DNA of 64,000 bases from Microbotryum silenes-acaulis. Its lineage: Eukaryota; Basidiomycota; Microbotryomycetes; Microbotryales; Microbotryaceae. How positions within the stretch are numbered: the stretch's first letter is position 1; every line of letters starts with the position of its first letter. This document shows, piece after piece, positions 59,625 through 64,000 of this stretch. Below the pieces are notes generated by a model. The model ran no database searches and was not told the DNA's origin. It saw only the letters and a list, made by a program, of their open reading frames with translations. The stretch is taken from positions 186,001 to 250,000 of the forward strand of contig QPFY01000008.1 in NCBI GenBank assembly GCA_003665825.1. The letters run 5' to 3'. Made by a program: the position numbers and the translations under genes.

Positions 59625-61287
59625 TGCGCGCAAGATGCCGAAGCGGCGCATGCCCTCTGAACCACGACCAACGAATTGCATTTGACAAGTTTCTTCGCGC
59701 GGTCGAGCTCGATGTCGTCGATCAGATGCGCGACAACAACCTTGGGCGGCAGCATGTGTTTTTCCTGCTTGCATCTGGGGGTACTGGCAAGACTTTTGTG
59801 GAGAATGCCCTTCTCGATACTGTGCGAGCTCGAGGCGACCAAGCGATTGCGGTGGCGTCGTCCGGAGTGGCGGCGTTGCTTCTCAAGGGAGGACACATGG
59901 CGCATTCGACTTTTCGAATCCCACTCGACACCTTGCCAACCTCGACGTGTCCAGTCGACAGGGAGAGTGATCTCGCGCTGATGCTGCGTACCACCAAGCT
60001 CATCATTTGGGATGAAGCACCAATGGCGCATCGATTCGCGGTGGAAGCGCTCGACCGTTTACTGCGTGTCTCCGAGAGACCGAGGAGCTCTTCGGCGGAG
60101 TGACAACAATCTTTGCGGGTCAGTTGGGCTCTTCCGCCTCCGCTCTGAACGACGGCATGCTAACGAGGTTTCCAATTCGCAGGGGACTTTCGCCAGTGCC
60201 TTCCTGTCGTTCCCAAAAGAACTCCCGGTCAAATCGTCGATGCATCCCTCATCAAGGCAGACTTCTGGCGCGACGTTCGTATCTTGCGACTTACCGAGAA
60301 CATGCGTCTCAGCTCGAACGCAGATGCGATGGACGAGGCTCAATTGGCTTGAACGCGCGACTTTGCGGAATGGCTACTCACCGTGGGAGATGGAACTGCC
60401 AACATGCACCCGTACGACAAGATTGCAGTACGTTTGGCTCCCCTCTTTGACCCAACCAACCGACACTAAGACCCCTTCCATTCGTTTCGCAGCTGCCTGA
60501 TTACCTGCCGCTTCCGGACGGTCAAAGAACGGCCTAAGGGTTGATCAACTTTGTCTACCCCGATTTAAGGACCGTGAACAAGAACGCCCTCGAAGACCTG
60601 ATTCAGCTGTTCTCACGTCAGGCAATCCTAGCTCCGCATAACGCAGCGGTCAATCGCATCAATGCCAAGCTGCTTGAAGAGTTCGATGGCGACTACATCG
60701 AGTATCGCAGCGCAGACGAGGTCGTCGAGGCAGGCGAAACTGGGGGTGGAATGGCGCCTGAACTGATTTCACCAGAGTATCTACATTCAATCAACCCATC
60801 CAACTTCCCCGCGCATCACTTGCGTCTCAAGGAAGGATCCCCGTCGTTCTTCTGCGCAATTTGGACCCAGACGCCGGCCTCTGCAACGGTACCCGCCTTA
60901 TCGTCTCACACGCAAGATCTCGAGTCATTCAAGCCATCATCTTGACCGGAGATCGAGCGGGCACCACGGTCTTCATCCCTCGCGTGCGACTTGAGACAAA
61001 TGCGACTAGCAGTCGCCAACTTGGTTTCACTATGCGCCGGCTCCAATTCCCGCTTCGAGTTGCCTTGGCCATGACGATCAACAAAGCCCAAGGTCAATCA
61101 ATCAATCAATCGTGTTGGCGTCGATCTCTCCCTGCATCCCGTCTTCACTCATGGGCAGCTGTATGTGGCATTGTCTCGAGCCATGAGTGCTGATCGAATC
61201 AAGGTGCTACTGCCCTCTCGCGACCCCGCCGATGATGACGACGACCTACAAGCCGTCGATATGCTGTACTTCGTATTGTGTCTTTGA
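59625..61287 (+). pseudogene. Helitron PIF1-type helicase half, frameshifted
   Basis: Walker A (ASGGTGKTF) is at about 59770-59796 and Walker B (IIWDEAPM) at about 60001-60025. Two introns are visible from splice sites and motif continuity: 60119-60182 (FAG/DFRQCLPVVPK) and about 60426-60490 (YDKIA/LPDYLPLPDG). Damage comprises a frame change at the Rep junction, one at about 60070, an in-frame TAA near 60532, a one-base shift near 60845, and a 4-base gain in an AATC repeat near 61095. The last motifs (TINKAQGQSIN, LYVALSRAMSADRIKVLLP) are recognisable up to a stop at 61285-61287. Confidence 0.85.
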
Positions 61288-62461
61288 CCTCCACTGAGAC
61301 CATAAACCGTTTGATTATCCTGCTATTCGAATTACATCATCCTCTCCCTGTGACCTTTGTTACACCTGCTGAATCCATGTATACTGTTCGATTCTCCTGC
61401 TATTTGAGTTTCATCCTCTCATTAATCTAACGGGTTCCCATTGGTGTCAACAACTTCAATGATAGGCTGCTTTCCCTTATCACCGATATCAGACGTCTGG
61501 GCGTCTCTTACGCGTAAATCTTCGTTGTCCATGGGACTCATATCGATTGCAATCTTTAAAACTTTTCGGCGACCAGCGCTTCAAGTTCTCGGGTGCACGA
61601 GGTAGCTAGGCTCGTCACAAATAAAGGGTAGGGAGGGTGGGTCTGTCCCTCTCCAAAAAGTTATAGAAGCTGAATCCGAAAATACAAGCTCTAGTGAAGG
61701 CAATACAGGATCGTATGCACTGGAACGGCTGACACACAAGGTGTTGGCACGGAAAAGCAATACACAAGGTAATGCTTCGAATACGAAATTCGGCAATCCA
61801 AAGGTTTGTCAGTTTGGATGTCAAAAAAAGATTAGAGCTGGGGGGAGCAGGGGGTCAAGAGTGACTCTGGCGGGTCGTGGAAAGGAAGCGAGTAGAACGA
61901 CGAAGAACGAGAAGAATGAGAACCAAAAAAGACGAAGCTGCGAAACAAGAGCTGATGCAGGGTTGAAGAAACCAAGGACCAAGCCCGCGCGCCGCCACAG
62001 ACACTCGACCAAAGAGGGGTAATGCCATTGATGAGAGGCGAGGCGGAGTGAAAGGCGCGCGGAACCCTAACGCGTGATCCAAAAGTAAAGCAATTTGAAT
62101 TGATGTAATTCAAATACCGGGTGCCACCTTAGGTGCGTAAGGCACAGCTGCCTTACACGGAGTCGATGTCGATGATCCATGCCGTCGCCGGCGTCGAAGA
62201 CCGAGGTGCGAGGTCATTTCGATTAGTACGTCAACCTTGGTGGTTGAGATCTCTTGGGGTGGGGTAGCTTAAGTTTTGGACATTCATCTAGAATTGAAAA
62301 AAAGTGAAGGTCAGCCGAGAAGCTTCTGAAGCCAGTGCGTCCGCGACTCTGCCGGGGCGCTGCTTTGGATGCCAGCCCAGTGTCCTCGGGGTCCACTTAG
62401 GCAAAGGATGAAGGCAAGTCACTCACGAGGGACGAATACATGTTTACCCTCATAAACAGTA
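61288..62461. other. Post-Helitron DNA, no gene seen
   Basis: AT-richer DNA without a supported gene. A perfect 8-bp stem hairpin (GTAAGGCA-cagc-TGCCTTAC)  lies at 62137-62156; a related hairpin occurs at 63305-63322. Confidence 0.4.
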
Positions 62462-62963
62462 TTACGACACGTCGAGCACATAAAGTCCTGCCATAAATTG
62501 AGGACATCAGGGGTAGAGCGTGTGTCTGTGAGAGATGGACGGCCCGAAGGGTGAGTCATCGTACAGGAGTCACATTTCACCCAATCGTTTCAAAAGTAGA
62601 ACTTACCATTGGCCACGCAAAGTTGCATCAGCTTCCGCATAAAATCGTTTTTCGGTTTACATAGACAGCTGTTGATTATGTTAGGTTTGATGTCGAGGAG
62701 GTTGCACTCAGGAATTCTTCAGTGATGGTCCGGTGTGCGGGCGGCAAGACGGGTCTACGTGATCAGTGGTAGCGCTGGTAGCGAGTCGCGCCGTTATGCT
62801 TCGGAAAGACCTACGCCCACAAGTTCACAACTGCGTCCACTTTGAGCGAGCATTCCCCTAGGATTTGCCCATAAGGGTCGGGAGGCGATTCGACAGCAGC
62901 CTCAATTGAGAAGATGAAGACCCCAAAGGCGAGCGATGCAGCGAGCCACGGGAAACGGAACAT
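62462..62963 (-). CDS. Candidate small secreted protein
   Basis: Three exons (minus order): 62963-62815, 62668-62607 and 62487-62462 give 78 aa with closing phases. Residues 1-22 form a clear signal peptide (MFRFPWLAASLAFGVFIFSI). The mature part has four Cys (GECSLKV, WACLCKPKNDF, LMQLCVANG), and the CLC...F...C spacing recalls one half of a CFEM-like fold. Donors are GTAGGT and GTAAGT, and acceptors are CAACAG and GGCAG. It is unrecognised. The short third exon is uncertain; the neighbouring frame there reads MCSTCRN, so the true end could differ. It lies in transposon-rich DNA. Confidence 0.4.
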
Positions 62964-63590
62964 GATGTGCAGTAGGTGATGAAGCTTGACACGGTGTGGG
63001 AGATACTGTAGAGATTGATGAGAATGCGAGGTGTATAGGAGACGTGGGGTCTGAGGGATGCGAGAAGAGATAGAGAGAAAGAAGAGAAAGAGAGAAGATA
63101 CCCGGACCCAATGATCCCACGATTCTGTAAAAATGATCGCCGAGCTTGTCTCGACTTGGGTGCCTCTCCGTCCTTCTCAGCTGCCAGCGTACGAGACGGT
63201 GCAGGTTTCCGCTATTTTAGAGAGAGCGTGTGAGGTCGGACTGAGCGCGTCCGTTACCGTCGAGCGTCGGCGATCTTTCGTCCGTCGTGTTACGAGCCGT
63301 TAGTGTAAGGCTCGTGCCTTACAGAAAGTCGCGAGGACGGTCGTATATCGAAGTTGTGACCGTTACGGACGGAAGAGGATACTTGTTAAACGTCGTTCTG
63401 GGTTTCAGTTCGAAGTAAAACTACTAAGAGAGAGGAAGAGAGAGATGGGGAAGGGCGTCCCAATTGAGTGAGGCCGAGACCCGTGCGTCGGTGTCAGTCG
63501 TGACGTCGGCTACGGGGTCGAAGGCCCGGTCTCAAGGGGGGCGGCCTTACACCCTCCCCTCCGAAGTCCTGTCTGGGCTTCTTCGCTGTA
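62964..63590. other. Intergenic with a short hairpin
   Basis: Purine-rich stretches (GAGAGAGAAAGAAG) at about 63068-63100. A 7-bp stem hairpin (GTAAGGC-tcgt-GCCTTAC) lies at 63305-63322. No gene seen. Confidence 0.4.
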
Positions 63591-64000
63591 TCAGTCTCTG
63601 TAATATCGTTGTCGGGAGACCCCAAGAGACCCGAGGGGATTGTATCCCTGTTGGCGTGTCTCGTTGTCCATATACTTTTGGGCCAGTTCTTGTCCCTCGA
63701 CCTCCAGTTGTAGGAGTTCGTTGGTATGTCGACTGAAGTCGCGCCTCTGCTCGATCGCGCGCATGCGGTCGCGGGCTTGCTTGCGTGTGAAGAAGTTGAC
63801 ATCGTCGGCCTGCTGTTCGGCGATGTCTTGCTGTTGACGGTGGTGTCAATAGTATCAGCGCTCTGCCGAGAAATCTCATGACTTTTACCTACCAAGGCAT
63901 GGATGAGCTCGTCGTTGTGTTCTCCGGCCATCTGTCGGCGAGCCAACGCTGGGTCAACCGTCAACAAGGTGACACCGTCAATCGGAAGCAAAGGCTTCGG
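63591..64000 (-). CDS. Coiled-coil protein, C-terminal part (runs off the window)
   Basis: Two exons (minus order): from beyond 64000 to 63893, and 63830-63591, joined by a GTAGGT/AACAG intron. The visible protein reads PIDGVTLLTVDPALARRQM...ELIHAL, then QDIAEQQADDVNFFTRKQ, RMRAIEQRRDFSRHTNELL and a C-terminal QRYYRD. The second exon is charged with heptad-like spacing, suggesting a coiled coil. I do not recognise the family. The N-terminal part is outside the window. Confidence 0.55.

Larger units (their letters stand above)
56540..61287 (+). mobile_element. Helitron (RepHel rolling-circle transposon), decaying copy
   Basis: The plus strand carries, in order, the Helitron N-terminal Cys block, the Helitron_like_N replication initiator and a PIF1-family helicase, the standard layout of an autonomous Helitron. 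The termini (5' TC, 3' hairpin plus CTRR) were not identified, so the limits given are those of recognisable coding sequence. At least five disruptions are present, most of them in the helicase half. Confidence 0.85.

Overview
The window is nuclear DNA of a basidiomycete fungus, most likely a Pucciniomycotina yeast (Rhodotorula/Leucosporidium-like). The evidence is GC-rich coding sequence, many short GT-AG introns (about 50-130 bp), pyrimidine-rich leaders, two very small exons and typically fungal gene content (chitin synthase, Dam1, Het-C, Ssd1). The lineage is inferred from gene style, not from a marker gene. I rebuilt exon models by hand from splice signals and reading phase; each multi-exon model marked confident sums to a whole number of codons.

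Layout. 1-4.8 kb: the 3' part of a non-LTR retrotransposon (endonuclease, reverse transcriptase, zinc finger) with two in-frame stops and an ORF1/ORF2 TAATG overlap. 6.5-14 kb: HSL-type hydrolase (-), single-pass membrane protein (+), complex I subunit NDUFS4 (-) and a Ser-rich protein (+). 14.3-18.9 kb: a Ty1/copia element (-) with 5-bp target duplication, an intact pol, a truncated gag and unequal LTRs. 19-23.2 kb: two tandem SEC14-like genes. 23.4-27.3 kb: a low-complexity protein (-) and DAM1 (-). 28-31.5 kb: chitin synthase (+). 31.7-34.8 kb: glyoxalase II and homoserine dehydrogenase (-). 35.3-38.3 kb: Het-C (-). 38.9-42 kb: CWF19-like splicing factor (-). 43-44.1 kb: eEF1B-alpha (-). 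45.4-50.2 kb: SSD1 (+).

From about 50 kb the window becomes accessory. A Zn2Cys6 regulator gene lies between perfect 30-bp inverted repeats, followed by a second inverted-repeat cluster. Next come a divergent ubiquitin-hydrolase-like exon and a decaying Helitron with an open Rep half and a broken PIF1 helicase half. Last are a candidate small secreted protein and the 3' end of a coiled-coil gene that leaves the window.

The conserved genes are unrelated housekeeping functions: respiration, Met/Thr synthesis, methylglyoxal detoxification, lipid transfer, spindle attachment, cell wall, splicing and translation. No operon-like pathway is present. The most interesting points are the TAATG LINE, the copia primer site that contains the Gag-Pol start codon, the Dam1 with an extra winged-helix-like C-terminus, the Ssd1 that keeps all four RNB aspartates, and the regulator gene boxed by inverted repeats.
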